Source: Hyposmocoma kahamanoa
Taxonomy: Eukaryota; Arthropoda; Insecta; Lepidoptera; Cosmopterigidae
NCBI RefSeq assembly: GCF_003589595.1
Contig: NW_020653726.1
Span: 14,667,123-14,731,122, forward strand
Length of the DNA stretch: 64,000 nt
Reading direction: 5' to 3'
Shown: one piece after another, positions 54,379 through 64,000 of the stretch
How the letters are laid out: each line of letters starts with the position of its first letter
How positions within the stretch are numbered: position 1 is the stretch's first letter
The notes under the pieces: model-generated
Database searches by the model: none
What the model saw: the letters and a program-made list of their open reading frames with translations, nothing else
What the model was told of the DNA's origin: nothing
Translations under genes and position numbers: made by a program

Positions 54379-55425
54379 TTATCCGTTAGCGTTAATGCAA
54401 TTTTTCATACGAATGAACCAATTTTGATAACATTTATGCCACTCCTCCGTTACAATCTCTGAAACATATTTTTCATACTCTTCCACTGCCTCCTCAGGTG
54501 ATGAAAATCGTTGACCGCGTAACTGGTTCTTAATTTTTGGAAATAAATAAAAGGCGCAAGGTGCCAGGTCGGGACTGTACGCGAGATGGCTCGTAGGGTC
54601 AACGTTGTTCAACTTCAAAAATTCATTTGTCTGTCTGGCCGTGTGAGAACTGACGTTATCGTGGTGCAAGATGATACGGTATTTAGGGTTATTTTTACGG
54701 TGTTTGTCAATAACTTCAAACAAATGGTCGTGTACCAATTACTATTCACGGTACAACAATTCTCCAAAGCAACAGTAGCCACGTGTCCAGTTTTATTTAA
54801 AAAAGAAGCAATCATCCGCTTAGAGATACTTTGCACGCGCGCCAGCTTGGTTGGTTTCGGCTCATCTTTTAAGACCCATACGCTCGATTGCTGATTTGTT
54901 TTGGGATCGTAACTATAAATCCATGTTTCATCACCTGTTACTATATCCCACACCAAATTTGACGCCCCTTCGTTGAATCTGGTAAGCATGGCATTGCACC
55001 AAGTGACGCCATCTGTTTTTTGAGCTTCAATCTCATTGTGTGGGATCCACCGAGAGCACTGCTTTTTCACACCCAAATGTTTGTGTAGTATTGATTGTAT
55101 TTGACTCATGCCTATGCCTAAAGATGCCCGAAACTCATGGTATGTCACATGCCTGTCAGTTTTGATCATACGGCACACAGCATGGATGTTTTATTGTTCA
55201 TAGCAGTGGACGGGCGACCATCACGAAATTCGTCACTGAGATTCACACAACCGCTTTGAATTCTGCAAACCAGCTATAAATAGTCGTCTTGCCTGGTGCT
55301 TCGTCGCCAAAAGCAGTTTGACGCCGAGCGATGCTCCGCAGAGCTGTTAAATTAAACTTAAAGTCGAAGAAAGTCATACTACGAAAATTGTCACAAGTTA
55401 AATCCATGGTGATGTAGACAACCAA
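54379..55425 (-). pseudogene. mariner (DD34D) transposase, frameshifted, third Asp lost
   Basis: Three pieces of one transposase on the minus strand. The N-terminal piece (55425-55243) holds helix-turn-helix sequence with AFGDEAPGKTTIYSWFAEF. The middle piece (55178-54615) has VTYHEFRASLGIGMSQIQSI and WDIVTGDETWIYSYDPKT with the first catalytic Asp. The C-terminal piece (54738-54379) has LHHDNVSSHTARQ with the second Asp and YSPDLAPCAFYLFPKIK, where the third Asp is expected 34 residues later but Ala is present (GCC). In mariners that position is catalytic, so this copy is dead even apart from its frameshifts between 55243 and 55178 and near 54700. I could not define the terminal repeats. Confidence 0.85.
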
Positions 55426-55582
55426 TTTCTAAAATGACGCCACAATGTAAAAACAAGTGAAAGTCTGATGACACAAACTGTATTACAGCCAAAGAGTTCC
55501 ATTTTCAAATGTTGTAATCACTTTTTAAATATTGTGTAGAGGCTTAGGTTATTTTTTGTAATTTCATCTAGGAAGACTCTTA

Positions 55583-55747
55583 GGGTCGTATTCTAGAACT
55601 CTACTCAATGCTCAAGTCAGGATTTGAGTATGGTTTAAAGCACTCAAAATCATACTCAAGTCCCTGCCATTAGGGTCGTATTTCCAGTACTTGTGTTTCC
55701 AGTGCAATCCTAACTTGAGCATTGAGTAGAGTTCTAGAATACGACCC
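55583..55747. mobile_element. Harbinger-like MITE with long perfect inverted ends
   Basis: Left: GGGTCGTATTCTAGAACTCT then ACTCAATGCTCAAGT. Right: ACTTGAGCATTGAGTAGAGT then TCTAGAATACGACCC. These are perfect inverted repeats of about 35 bp. The 3-bp duplication TTA is at 55580-55582 and 55748-55750. An internal, partial left end (TAGGGTCGTATTTCC) begins near 55672. No ORF. Confidence 0.88.
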
Positions 55748-56349
55748 TTAGACACCGACTGAGCTCTCGATTCTCAAGTAGAACTTGTGAACATCCACTA
55801 ATATTAATTAAGAGATTGCTCAAACTAACTAAATTCGATATTTCTCTCCGTGTAGTTCATATATCTGTCTTGTTTTATTGAATAAATAAAATAAAAATCA
55901 TGTCAATCGGTCGCTCCGTTTCGAAATGAAAGTAGACAGAAACAAACAAATAAAAAGGCAACAGACACAGTTTCGCATTTTAATAGTTTAGTAATTAGTA
56001 TTCCTAGACAGGTAATTTTTGTAGATAAATACCGCGGGCATATATGTTTTAAAAAAGTTTTTGTTAAATAACCCGATTTGTGCATTCCTGTATCAATCTG
56101 TATCGGCTGGTAAATAGAATACTTGTTCTTACTTGTTGAGTACGATTGAGCGTCGAATGAGATAAACGAGTTTATGCATGTTTGTCTTATTCCTGTCAGT
56201 ACGTGCTGCTTATGCAATCCTATAGAAACAACGTAATATTTATTTTATTTTCATTTGCGGTTTCGCGTAATAGATAAGCAGTACTTATTAAGTTCAACAC
56301 TTACCTATGTATTTCTCAAAACAAAACTAAAAAAGAAGAGACGGTAATA

Positions 56350-58490
56350 CTGTGCGGAATATATTAAATTCGGATTCATTGAAAATCCCACAAACCCATC
56401 GTCGCCTTTGTGCCTTCTATGTCTAAAAACATTTTCGAATGAAGCAATGAAGCCTTCAAGACTGGAAGATCATTTGAATAAAATGCATCCAGATAAGAAA
56501 GACAAGAATGTAGCATATTTTCAAGATAAGAAGAAGAGAAGAAGCATAATACTCAGCCAAGTGTAGCAAAACTCTTTTTGGCGGCTGCTAAGCAAGATGA
56601 CGACGGACTTCGACCTTCGTACAATATCTCTTTGTTAATTACTCAAAAAGGCAAACCACACAACATCGGAGAAGAGTTAATTTTGCCAGCAATAAAGGAA
56701 GTAATAACTACTGTGCTTCATAAACCGACCGCAGATGTTATCCGAAAAATTCCTTTGAGTAATTATTCTATGCAAAGACGAATTGATGAAATTTCTAAAA
56801 ACATTGAAGAATCGTTGCGCAATCATCTGAGGACTAGTCAATTCTCAATTCAGCTCGATGAGTCCACTTTACGAACTAATGAAGCATTAGGAAATGAAAC
56901 TATTTTTACGGATTTAAATCGCGTATATTTGTTTTTTCAAACAAACCGACGTTTCGGGCCCTTTACAGGGCTCATGGTCACGGTTGACTGAGGTGGTACA
57001 GTCTTCAACCAGTTATGTCTAATATTGATGCAAACCACCTTATTTTTTCAATAGTTACAATAGTTATTAATTAAATACCTTATTTTTAATTTTACAAAGA
57101 AAACATTCCAATTTACGCTACATTAAGTTTTACAAATTATTTTATTGAATTAATTTTTATTAAGTTCAATTTATTATTAATTATTACTATAAATTAGAAT
57201 AAACTAAAACATATTAATTAATTAGTACTGCAGTCTTATGTCTGTTTGGGATTTTTCATTAGAGGAAATACTGTATCCCAAACTGGTGGTACGGAGAAAC
57301 CATCTTCCCTGTTGAAATTAGGATGTTTTTTAATTTCAATGGCCTCTCGCTGCATCCTGGGTAGATAACGGATTTCTTTTGCAAGGACCTGGGGTTTGTC
57401 AAACTTCATTGAATGTGTAGGTTTATCCATGACATGCTCGCAGACTGCAGACTTGTTTGACGGTGTTTGACATCAGCTATATGTTCTTTGACGCGGGTAC
57501 AAATACTTCGCTTTGTTTGTCCAATATAAGAGAATGACTGTTTCAATCACATAGGAAATGAAACTATTTTTCCGGATTTAAATCGCGTATATTTGTTTTT
57601 TCAAACAAACCGACGTTTCGGGCCCTTTACAGGTCCCATGGTCACGGTTGACATGTTTCAATCACTGCAATGTGTTATTAAAATCCGTTACAACTCTTTG
57701 AAAGATAGATTATTTCATCAGCTTTGTGTTACTAATGACGAAGATTTCAGCCGTTTGTTGTTTCATACTGAAGTTTGTTGGCTTTCAAGAAGCAATTGTC
57801 TGACTCGATTTTACAATCTGTTTGACTCTGTGATAGAGTTCTTGGAAACTAAAGATACAGAGTTGCGCAACAAGCTCATTACATCAAAGAATGATATAGC
57901 TTACATGACAGAACTTTATAAATTGTCCAACGACATGAATCTCCAACTGCAAGGCGATAAACTAAATTTAATTAAAACAAAAAATGTCGTTGCTGCTTTC
58001 GCAGCCATAGCTTCTACACAAAAATAATATTTGCAGACGTGAATTTCACAATTTTCCAAATTTATCAGTATCCTGCGGTAAGGACGACTTGTTTTGCCTA
58101 CTGCCAACATTTGGAAAACCTCCACATTGACTTCACCGAACGATACCAGGACATTTTGAACTTGGAAATACCAGACTGGATGTTGGATTAGTTTTCAAAT
58201 GTCAACACAGCAATATCACCTCAGCTAGAAGAAAAACTTATAGAATTGACAACGAACGAGGAAATAAAAATCAAGTTCAAAAATAGCTACCAAGAATTTT
58301 GGCTACAAAAACCGATCCCATAATTGTAACCTGGATTGTAGTCAATCGTTCAACGATTCTTACTAAAAAGAGAAATCGTTTGCATGTTACCGAACGTGGT
58401 GACTTGCGGCTGTACTTGAGCAAATTGGAACCTGATATCAACAAACTGATTAAACAGCATCAGATTAATCCTTCACATTAGTTTTTGTAT
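56350..58490 (+). pseudogene. hAT transposase relic (ZBED5-like), interrupted
   Basis: The frame EYIKFGFIENPTNPSSPLCL continues CLKTFSNEAMKPSRLEDHLN and KMHPDKK, a BED zinc finger (CX2C and HX4H). After a stop, SMQRRIDEISKNIEESLRNH leads to TSQFSIQLDESTL, the first catalytic Asp region of hAT proteins. Then comes the Penelope-like insertion at 56888-57652. Beyond it, VIKIRYNSLKDRLFHQLCVT, SRLLFHTEVCWLSRSNCLTR and FYNLFDSVIEFLETKD resume the transposase. The C-terminal dimerisation end TKKRNRLHVTERGDLRLYLS is at 58360-58440. Further stops occur between 58040 and 58300. The gene is therefore broken in several places. Confidence 0.8.
56888..57652 (-). mobile_element. Penelope-like fragment flanked by 101-bp direct repeats
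   Basis: The repeats 56888-56988 and 57552-57652 differ at few positions and enclose about 560 bp. On the minus strand that interior encodes SFSYIGQTKRSICTRVKEHI, then ADVKHRQTSLQSA, and in another frame KEIRYLPRMQREAIEIKKHP and NFNREDGFSVPPVWD. YIGQTKR is the GIY-YIG endonuclease signature of Penelope-like elements. The repeats are pLTR-like. A 12-bp TGTTTCAATCAC at 57539-57550 recurs at 57654-57665, bordering the right repeat. The RT is missing. It sits inside the hAT relic. Confidence 0.75.
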
Positions 58491-58581
58491 TCGAATCGAT
58501 TATGTTTGTTTTATTTTGAATAAAAGATACTCTGTCTGAATACTATAAAGTTGCGTTTCAATAATCATTCTCATTGGCAGG

Positions 58582-58665
58582 TTAGCCCGTAAGAGTTAAC
58601 TTGAGACCTGAGCGCCGTTGTGTACTACCTACTGCGCTTAGATCTCAAGTTAACTCTTGCGGGTT
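58582..58665. other. Foldback segment, arms of about 33 bp
   Basis: GCCCGTAAGAGTTAACTTGA (left) and TCAAGTTAACTCTTGCGGGT (right) pair with few mismatches, including the GACCTGAGCGC / GCGCTTAGATC parts. The loop is about 17 nt. It lies inside the 3' region of the hAT relic and could be a small MITE. Confidence 0.7.
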
Positions 58666-58794
58666 GTAGCAAAAGTCTCGTTTAGAGTGAATGTTTAATC
58701 TCCGCTAATATAGCTCACAATAAGTAATTTAATTTGAAGTTATAGTGGTTCTTAAGTAGGTGAAACAATGGGGGCGCTAAAAAATAATTCATTC

Positions 58795-58845
58795 TCAAAG
58801 TGGGCAGTGGACAAAATTAGTTTGGGAACCCCTGGTCTAGTGTCA
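58795..58845 (+). repeat. hAT-type terminal segment
   Basis: AAAGTGGGCAGTGGACAAAA and TTTGGGAACCCCTGGTCTAG resemble the right end of ZBED5-like hAT elements, whose terminal repeat is of the CAGGGGTTCCCAAA type. It probably marks the 3' end of the element at 56350. The left end was not found. Confidence 0.5.
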
Positions 58846-58849
58846 ACTG

Positions 58850-60495
58850 TTAGTTTCGCCAAGGAGCATATAGATGGCGCTGTTATAATTTTACGAAATA
58901 AATATTGCGTATTTTTATTTAACGAACAATTATTTATTATGTGCTATTAAATAAAAAATAAACAAAATGTTGACGAGATATATGTAAATAAATAAGTTCC
59001 ACTTAACTTTTAATAATTACAAATAAATATTAAGACAATAAAACTGAAAATAATATTGTTTCCATTACATCCGTGTATTTTAAGATATTACTATAAGCAA
59101 TATTACTTTAATGTTAAAGTCCGTCATAGTACGAATTGAGTGAATGAATAGTCACAAAGCTGCCAATAAAACATCATAGTTTTAACATTACAATAAGTTT
59201 ACTTTAAGCGCGTTATGGTACGAAAAGTCAATGAAAGGTTAAAGTAATATTGTTTTAAGAGGTTGTGGTAGGCCCCCTCCGTTCCATCAATGTGACCGTC
59301 AATGTGCTGGGCGCGCTGAGGTATCAAAAGCTAGGGAGGGGCGGAGAGTGACCATACTCGTTACTTTTTTATTCTCTGGCCTCGTCATAGACGCGCCACT
59401 GCTGCGCTTAAGGCGAGCTACTTCAACGCGAGCCTATATTTTAGAAGGTGAGGTGTGAGGGACTGCCACTCGCGTCTCGCAACTCGCGCGTTGACAGTTA
59501 ATATGAATAAAATAAGAACAAGCTGAGAAAATTTGACACAGCTCACATAGACGTTGACAAGCGCCAATGCGGCAATGCGGCTCGCCGCCTGCTGCCTCGC
59601 GTTGGGCGTTTAGCACTGGGCAATTAGCAGCTTCTCTGCAGCATTTAAAGACACATATCTGTGTATAAAAATTAAGCGTTAAGTTAGATATTTTATTCTT
59701 AAATAAGTAATTACTTTTACACTTTTATTTTTGCCTATTTTCGGGAATTTATGTGATCGAGCAAAGTCAACCCTACCGTGCAACAAATTAGAACATTCTT
59801 TAGACAATACGGTTAGATATATCATATATTTTTTTCTGGAACAGTAATTTACTAGTAACATTTGCATTTGATCTAGCAAAGTAGTTTTTCCCGCTTCTGC
59901 TCCGGTAACATGACTCGCGCGAAAAGCGCCTAATTTGAAGTGCTTATGCACTATATACTGACGTCATAGCTGTGAATGAAAATTATATTATTATTTACAG
60001 CGAATCAAATTATGAAAGACTAAGGAAGTCATACAGTATAAAGTTACAAAGATGTTTTCCGATGCTCTTCATATTTTATGAGTATTTTTAAAGTAGGGAT
60101 CAAAGAAAAAAATAACGTGAACTCTAGAATTTTTGAGTTACGTTTTCCTTAAGATTAAGTGAAAGGGAAATATAACACGTCACATAAAGTAGCTTATTAT
60201 GTTGCTTCATTTTACTCTTAAATATATTATTCCATATTGCATTAAACCTGGTTCAAACTGCTTTCTACGGATAGAATAGAACCGGAGCCTGCCTTTTTTA
60301 TAATGAAATTCGGATCTTCAAACCAAATAAAGAATACTGCGTACAGTTTAATCGATTATTACTAATTGAATACAATAAAAAATATTTATTATATATATTA
60401 TATATATTATTTATTTTTATTAAAAGGCTATTTTTTCTCATATCTCATCTAGCTGGAAGTTGGAACCTGACTCTCTGTACCGTAGAACAAAATAC
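58850..60495. other. No gene; GC-rich patch at 59270-59640
   Basis: Mostly AT-rich. The GC-rich patch, containing AGGGAGGGGCGGAGAGTGAC and CAACTCGCGCGTTGACAG, has no convincing frame and no copy elsewhere in the window. A TATATTATATATAT run lies near 60390. Confidence 0.4.
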
Positions 60496-60499
60496 ATTC

Positions 60500-60866
60500 T
60501 TTAGTTATTACTAGCAGAGCTCCTTGTGAAAGATTTCATTCAGGGAAGTGCTGGCAGCACTTTGTTACTTATTTCTGCCGCCAAGCAGCAATGTGAACAT
60601 TACTGCCTTCCGATTTTGAAAGATAAGGGTGCTGGTGAAATTATAGGCCTTGGGATGCAACTTGTCAATATATATCTCAGAGTGACAGGCGCAGTAGCAG
60701 TGCTCCTCACATCTTTGCAATTTAATGCTCTATGTGGCACTGCAATTCCTATGGTCAGGCTTGTCGCTTAACACCAAGCACATAACTTGTTCATCACATC
60801 CATATAAATCGAAATGAAATTTATTTAGATTTCTGTGGCCCCGTCACTTGTTGTCATAAAAAAAGT
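60500..60866 (+). repeat. Repeat A copy with a small insertion
   Basis: TTAGTTATTACTAGCAGAGC to CATAACTTGTTCATCACATC, then about 38 bp of other sequence, then the tail CCCCGTCACTTGTTGTCATA and AAAAAAG. Confidence 0.85.
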
Positions 60867-61685
60867 TCTACAATTTTAAATTATGCTAATTTTGTGAATG
60901 TTTTCAATTAATGTTCTTACGTATATCATTATACGTAGGTATGTGATCACACAGTGATTTAAAACGCATATATTATGATTGCAATACCGTTCTAAAATAA
61001 ATCTATTTTATTCTATCTAATACACTGCAAGACGGTTAATCCAACACTCAATAAAACTTTAAATTATATGCAATACACTACCACCACAATTTTGCTCTAC
61101 TTTTGCCGTAAGTATAAATATATAAATTTACGTCTTAACATAATTCATTATGCACTACGCTACTCACAATCATGAAGCCACTGCTGCAGTGGAAAAAGCA
61201 TTAGCGTTTGAAATTAATCAAGAAAATAAATATAGAACAATTAATAAGGAAAAAAATTAATCATTCTCTTTAACAGATGATGCCTTGCATTTGCCGAGCA
61301 GAGTTTCATCGTGGCCGTCTCTCTTAATGTTTAAACTCTATTCTTTGGCCTCCTTATAGAACGTGATGCATACTTTTCTTTTGATTTGATTTTGATCATC
61401 GTCCGTACTTTATGAAGTTTTTGGGCCGTAAAATCCAAAATTGTTGCTAGGTATCTCTTTTATCATACCATATTATTCTATGCGCAGACCTCGACTGGGT
61501 AAGTACTACAGCCCTACCTATTTATACTGCTAAACAGCACTGCTGCGTTCCGAATTGTAGACCCCTAACCTTCAAATTATACATTCAAGGACTTAAAGAC
61601 GATATTAAGAATACTCTTAAAAGCGGCAGTCACTATTGACCATCAGGTAGTCCGACTGACGTGACCGTTTGCGGTTTCTACATAT
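60867..61685. other. No gene or recognised repeat
   Basis: AT-rich sequence. No frame or repeat signature is visible. Confidence 0.45.
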
Positions 61686-61688
61686 TAT

Positions 61689-62280
61689 ATTTTTTTAGAA
61701 TACCAAGTGAAGGGACGAACAAAATGGTCCGCCTGGTGTTAAGCGACACTCCTGTCCGTAGTAGTTACAGTGCCACTCAGATCTTTAATTAGCAAAAATC
61801 TGATGGACACTGCCTCTTCACCCGTCACCCTGAGTCATACATAAGTCAGAATCTGGAGGTCACATTGATGTTTTCGACAACAATCTTTGTCGAATTCGTA
61901 CCAATCTCCTCAAACATTTCAACTCGTCGTCTCATTAGTACCGCCAAATTAATATCTATATTAGTCTTTAGTTGTATTAGTTTTAAGTTGTAATCTCACT
62001 TTTTAATTTAATAACGCTGTATGTACAAGTACTTGGTCTACATTCTAGATTAAGACTATAGATTGTATCTCAACATGTTCCACTGAATGTAAACTGTTTT
62101 GTACATCCAATAAAATAAAATAATAAAAAATAAGGTGACAAGTTCCATATGCCTGTAGTTTCACTGACACCCTTAAGCCTTGAAAACCGGAACGCATTAA
62201 TGCTCACATTACTTATTGGCGGCAGAAATAAATAAGGTGACAGTACTTCCCTGGACGACCTCTTTCACAAACTCTGCTCA
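61689..62280 (-). repeat. Repeat A copy split by a LINE-tail repeat
   Basis: The left part, 61689-61850 (ACCAAGTGAAGGGACGAACA to GTCATACATAAGTCAG), and the right part, about 62133-62280 (GGTGACAAGTTCCATATGCC to CTTTCACAAACTCTG), are one copy. Between them lies the repeat at 61960-62125 and its flank, which has an A-rich end. Confidence 0.8.
61960..62125 (+). repeat. LINE 3'-tail repeat, second copy
   Basis: GTTGTAATCTCACTTTTTAA, ACGCTGTATGTACAAGTACT and CTACATTCTAGATTAAGACT, ending in AAAATAAAATAATAAAAAAT. It matches 47850-48000. Confidence 0.65.
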
Positions 62281-62384
62281 TTAAACGGCTGCTCCCATTG
62301 GAGGCTAGAAATATAAATTTTTAGTCAGGTTTTCGATCATTCATAGTGATATTTATAATTAGTTCATTTAATCAAAATATGGAC

Positions 62385-62700
62385 ATAATGACTGCCGGTT
62401 TCAAATTAATCATCAATCCATTTATACGTCCCACTGCAGGGCACAGGTCTCCTCTCAAGCGGGCATTTTGGGTTATCGTTCGTCGCGCTGGCCCAATGCT
62501 GGTTAGGGACTTCACATAATTTCCGAGGGTTGTAAACCTTCTTTGACTTGCAAGTTTCATCACAATGTTTCCTTCACCGAAAAACTCATGTATATTTCGC
62601 ACATAAATTCCGAGAAACTCAGAGCTGCGAGCCCGAATTCGAACCCACGGCCTCTGCTTCAAAGGCGGTAGGCCAAACCATTTGGCTACCACCGCTGTTT
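62385..62700 (-). repeat. tRNA-derived SINE (family C), near full length
   Basis: The minus-strand head AGCGGTGGTAGCCAAATGGT carries an A box and CGTGGGTTCGAATTCGGGCT a B box. The body CTCGGAATTTATGTGCGAAA and the later AGAGGAGACCTGTGCCCTGC match the split copy at 3163-3845. The 106-codon minus-strand frame over it is fortuitous. Confidence 0.8.
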
Positions 62701-62701
62701 T

Positions 62702-63540
62702 ATCAAAATGTTAAGATTACGATTATTACTTTATTTTTAAAGTCGTGATTGTGACTTAAACTTTCACGCTTAAACAGTGACAAGGAAATACTCTTATGGA
62801 ATACATTAGGCAAATGTACCACGGAAGTTTAATTTCAATGAGACAGCCTTCCCTTGCCCGCTCCTGTAGAAAAGGAATAAGATAAATAAAAGTTACTAAC
62901 GAAAATACAAACTTAATACTATTAAACAATTTAGGCATTGGACGAACTTCTTTCTTTCCTTCATTCTTTGAATCCAGGTTGAATAAATTAAAAAAAATAA
63001 TTTCAGGAACTGGTTTTGGGTCGGAATTTTCTGAATACTCATTGAAATTATTTATATATTATTCTGATATTCATAGCGATAAGGTAATTTCTGTGGTGGT
63101 ATCATTTTTTAACACCTTTCGTTCTGGAACGTTTAACGACTCGAGGTTTACAATTTTTACCGCCCGTGATACATACAAATATAGTTAAATTGCAAACGTT
63201 TAGTTTTTTCTTATGCTTCAAGTATATGTGAAATATACATTCAGATTTTTCGAGCATAAAAACTTTTGCTTAATCTTGACGTAAAAAATCCATAGGGCGA
63301 TAATATAATGAAAAGGCCCGTGTGAATAATTTAGGACATTACGGTCGAGTTGCCTACATGTCGTGACACTATTTACGAGCAAGTGAGATGAAAAATAAAA
63401 TAAATGTTAAACGAACAAAGCCGGTCCACGTTATTTTTGTCTATTACTCGAGCCTCGTACAATGTCGTAACCTAAGATAGAAAAAAGTATGCATTACACG
63501 TTTAAATCCAGAATTCACGTAAAACGGATATTACCTTCTC
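62702..63540. other. No gene or recognised repeat
   Basis: AT-rich sequence preceding the exon candidate. A 69-codon frame at 62979-63188 lacks any signature. Confidence 0.45.
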
Positions 63541-63542
63541 AG

Positions 63543-63682
63543 TAAGACACGACTACATAGAAGAGCTTCTAACAATTCACCTAATTCCTCCAAACACTCG
63601 AGCACAATTTGAGCACCAAAAAGGCTTTCTAGTTGCCCGCCTTAATGAAGTCACGAACGTCACAGTGCTTGGGTCTCCTCAG
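63543..63682 (+). CDS. Candidate internal exon of an unidentified gene
   Basis: Bounded by a good acceptor (TTACCTTCTCAG|TA) and a consensus donor (CTCAG|GTAAGC). The 140-bp segment is open in one frame: RHDYIEELLTIHLIPPNTRA, then QFEHQKGFLVARLNEVTNVT and VLGSPQ. The composition is balanced and not low-complexity, unlike the chance frames around it. I do not recognise the family. No second exon was found within the window, so the rest of the gene would lie to the right or across a large intron to the left. Confidence 0.35.
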
Positions 63683-63904
63683 GTAAGCTCGATTGGGCAG
63701 GCATTAATTCAAAACTCTGATCCACTCATCTGATTTGCTGACTGCCCCACTTGGGCACGTCGCATTCGTTCAAAACATCGCGACTAAGTAACTTTCGAAT
63801 CAAAGCGAGGCGCAAAAATTATAAGTGTATTGATCTACTTCTTGGTTTACTTCTGTCCTTATATTGTATAATATTTTTTATGTTTATGTTATTTATTATG
63901 AATA

Positions 63905-63986
63905 CAAAGGACGAACACAAAGAAAAATTATTTTGTCCTGTCAGGAAACGAACCCACCACCGCTCTACCAACTGAGCTATAGATCG
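63905..63986 (-). repeat. tRNA-derived SINE head (family E), truncated by the window edge
   Basis: The minus strand reads CGATCTATAGCTCAGTTGGT then AGAGCGGTGGTGGGTTCGTT, so the A and B boxes are close together. Then comes AATTTTTCTTTGTGTTCGTC, shared with 27195-27306. The short distance between the boxes and the shared 3' body argue against a functional tRNA gene. Confidence 0.6.
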
Positions 63987-64000
63987 AGTCAGCAGACCTT

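Noticed and set aside
55561..55760. Terminal inverted repeats of the adjacent mariner
   Set aside because: The inverted ends have their own TTA duplication and enclose only 165 bp, so they are a separate MITE.
59276..59640. CpG-rich patch as a promoter or gene
   Set aside because: No supported frame, splice site or conserved motif; it stays unassigned.
62372..62692. A 106-codon minus-strand gene
   Set aside because: The whole frame lies over a tRNA-derived SINE copy.
1..64000. CRISPR array, operon, riboswitch or bacterial-type system
   Set aside because: No regularly spaced short repeats, no clustered co-directional genes and no bacterial signals; all evidence is for an insect genome.

Overview
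This window looks like a repeat-rich, gene-poor piece of an insect genome, most probably a moth or butterfly (Lepidoptera). That assignment is an inference. It rests on an R4/Dong-type retrotransposon sitting in a TAA microsatellite, on several tRNA-derived SINE families, and on LINE 3' tails of the CCATCAGGTGAGCCGTAT type. There is no operon structure, rRNA, CRISPR array or bacterial-type gene. Almost everything that can be named is a transposable element or a relic of one.

Layout. 1-6.3 kb: mostly unassigned AT-rich DNA with SINE and LINE relics and a Harbinger-like MITE. 6.3-11 kb: a Penelope-like RT fragment, a MITE fragment, then an apparently full-length R4/Dong-like non-LTR element with an uninterrupted 1201-codon ORF, flanked on both sides by (TAA)n. 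11.5-17.6 kb: a nuclease-domain relic, then an apparently complete Ty3/gypsy LTR retrotransposon on the minus strand. It has one gag-pol ORF, identical 83-bp LTRs and a 5-bp target duplication. 17.6-33 kb: dispersed MITEs and SINEs, a decayed LINE, and one repeat-poor island at about 25.1-26.9 kb. 34.2-36.2 kb: a three-level nest, a LINE inside a Harbinger-like element inside a SINE-like repeat. 38.3-44.4 kb: a large foldback, then remnants of an old gypsy element interrupted by a decayed LOA-like LINE. 44.6-53.6 kb: LINE 3' fragments, MITEs and many copies of one SINE-like repeat. 54.3-58.9 kb: a broken mariner, a Harbinger-like MITE, and a hAT (ZBED5-like) transposase relic carrying a Penelope-like fragment. 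59-64 kb: more SINEs.

One approximately 300-bp retroposon-like family, called repeat A here, occurs about 17 times in both orientations and is the main component of the accessory sequence. Its orientation is defined as starting TTTAGTAGCAGTAG and ending in an A-rich ATAAAAAA tail.

Only two short stretches look like host-type coding exons: a THAP-like first exon at 50828-50907, and a 140-bp open internal-exon candidate at 63543-63682 with good splice signals. Two autonomous elements could still encode working machinery, the R4/Dong-like element and the 83-bp-LTR gypsy element. All calls come from reading the sequence; no database search was possible.
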